The notes beneath the pieces were generated by a model. It ran no database searches. It was not told where the DNA came from and saw nothing but the letters and a program-made list of their open reading frames with translations. Shown here one piece after another: positions 62,513 through 64,000 of a stretch of DNA of 64,000 nt (position 1 is the first letter of the stretch; each line of letters begins with the position of its first letter). The position numbers and the translations under genes are program-made. This DNA is from Motacilla alba alba. Taxonomy: Eukaryota; Chordata; Aves; Passeriformes; Motacillidae. The stretch covers positions 61,565,666-61,629,665 of the forward strand of contig NC_052018.1 in the NCBI RefSeq assembly GCF_015832195.1, in the 5' to 3' direction.

Positions 62513-64000
62513 AACAGCTAATCCATGGTGGTAAATGGGAGAGATATAATCTAATTCAAACAGGCAGCACAATGAATCGGCATCTGCATGCTTTTGCCTC
62601 ACCATACATCTAGAGTTTAGCTTCGGAGAAACTCTGTTATGAGTTAATTGACTTGATTGTGTTTTAATTAAATGAAAGGAAAAAGCTGAAGTTCAAATGT
62701 GGGAGGCAGAGTGGTAGTTTCCACATGGAACTGCCAATGTTGCCAATTGTTAATTGAACCTCCCGCTGGCAATCAGCTGAACAGGCTGGGTAGCGGCTAC
62801 TTCATAGGGAGGCTGGCTGCTGCCCTGGAAGAGCCAGAGGGAATCCTCCTAGGATAACCACAGAGAAGACGATGGCCTGAACACCTCCAGGTTTCTACAC
62901 GGATACACACACAAATGCCCCTGGGGTTGTTGGAATCACAATTGGATCAGCAGTGCCAAAGTCCAGAAACGGCTTCAAGTCCGAACCTTGCAACTCCCAC
63001 TGCTTCCACAGGCAAAATGTTACCGTGCTGCAGAAAGCCAAACCTGGCAAGAGTGGAAAGTTCAGCTCAAAAGACCACAATCTGCTCTGCCTGCGATGAG
63101 CCCCCTAGCTAAGCTCTGCAAAAAGCTCAGGTACTGCTACACAGGTACATCACAGGAAAAGAGGGAAGCCTGTGCTTCCCTGAAAGTCAAAGCACGGGTG
63201 CTCAGGGCTCCACGTTTCAAAGAGCTGCGTGGCTCAGAGGGATGCTCAGCCACACTGTTCTCTTCTGCGGTGTGCAGAGAAGAAATACGATCAGAGTAAC
63301 AAACAATGATGTATTTATTCTAGTTCTCACTTTCTTAGCTGTAGACCTGGGATTAACTGGCTGAAAGCCTGGAAGCCCTAGTCCTACAAGACTATGATCC
63401 CCAGCAAGCAAGCAGGAGACCTGACCTGGGCTTCCTACTAATTACACAGGAAACAGGACATAAATCAGGGTTAACTTTAGGGCTTGACATGCTTGCTGCA
63501 TCACTGGGGTACAGTGCAAAAAATGTTGCTTCTTCTCTTTCCTGGTCACAATAACCACCTCAACTAAAGTGCTGTTGGTTGGTTTGTCAGGTTACAGACT
63601 ATCACTACCACAAATTGTGTCTTGCTAGTGCATCCCAAATGCAGATAACACACTTGTAACCTTCAGCTTCAGTGTTACTTCACAGTATAGCTTTTACTCC
63701 CACGGGGTTAATTCTACAGGACAAAAAAGCAAAGTTATGACTGTAGGACACTCTGTAGAGACACTAAAAATATCAAAGGCATCACAGCCAGTCAGGGCTA
63801 CCCAGCCTCACTTGATTACCCTTCTCATGCAGGAACTTCATGGTTCAGAGCTCATATGCTCTATCTACACTGGCATCTGAGCTGAGCGTGCTCTACAGCG
63901 CATTGAGCACTGCAGTCAGACCTCTACAATCACACAACCTCTCTTCTTAACTGTTTCTTATGTCAAAACACATCAGGGATTCTCTTAAGGTCTGAAAAAA

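Larger units (their letters stand above)
57274..64000 (-). other. PHACTR2: PHACTR2 intron 1 (partial) and possible upstream exons
   Basis: Sequence upstream of exon 2. I searched for a first exon ending in phase 1 that encodes a start such as Met-Asp-Asn-Ala and found no convincing one. It contains a MIR-like fossil at 58290-58415, a local duplication with hairpin at 57991-58044 and a candidate conserved element at 62521-62830. No CpG island is evident. Confidence 0.7.

Noticed and set aside
1..64000. CRISPR arrays, bacterial operons, integrated viral genes and tRNA/rRNA genes.
   Set aside because: No regularly spaced repeats, ribosome-binding-site/ORF packing, retroviral or other viral protein motifs, or cloverleaf-like segments with conserved box words were seen on either strand.

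Overview
This is vertebrate nuclear DNA, most likely from a bird. The reasons are CR1 retroposon fragments, otherwise low repeat density, rather short introns, and protein sequence that matches two amniote genes exon by exon. No bacterial, plasmid, viral or CRISPR content is visible. Both genes lie on the minus strand and are transcribed right to left in the order PHACTR2 then LTV1. This is the same neighbour order and orientation known from human chromosome 6q24.

From left to right: positions 1-3470 hold the 5' part of LTV1, a 40S ribosome biogenesis factor (coding exons 1-4; the gene continues off the left edge). A CpG-rich promoter with an NRF1-type site and a dense G-run cluster lies at about 3471-3900. 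A CR1 copy sits directly behind it at 3970-4340. About 4.3-8.2 kb is intergenic and includes a long (TA)n microsatellite. About 8.2-13.7 kb is AT-rich sequence that probably contains the PHACTR2 3' UTR, with several possible polyadenylation sites. From 13,700 to 57,273, twelve coding exons of PHACTR2 (phosphatase and actin regulator 2) can be joined in phase with no break, giving about 634 residues plus a stop. The first exon or exons of PHACTR2, with its start codon and promoter, lie beyond the right edge or were not recognised in 57.3-64 kb.

The protein evidence is strong. PHACTR2 shows the basic N-terminal segment, four RPEL actin-binding repeats, a proline- and lysine-rich middle, an acidic Asp tract and the conserved C-terminal PP1-binding tail. 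LTV1 shows its conserved N-terminal blocks. The introns contain no further gene I can recognise. They do hold one intronic CR1, two fossil MIR-type SINEs, some local duplications and a few stretches that look like conserved regulatory DNA.

I found no new multi-gene system. The most notable points are a non-canonical GC-AG intron in PHACTR2, an LTV1 first coding exon that supplies only the start ATG, a terminal PHACTR2 exon that completes only the C-terminal RFHRP tail, the G-quadruplex/NRF1 promoter architecture, a possible poison exon in LTV1, and candidate conserved non-coding elements. All coordinates come from hand reading of splice signals and reading frame. Transcript ends and regulatory calls are inference.
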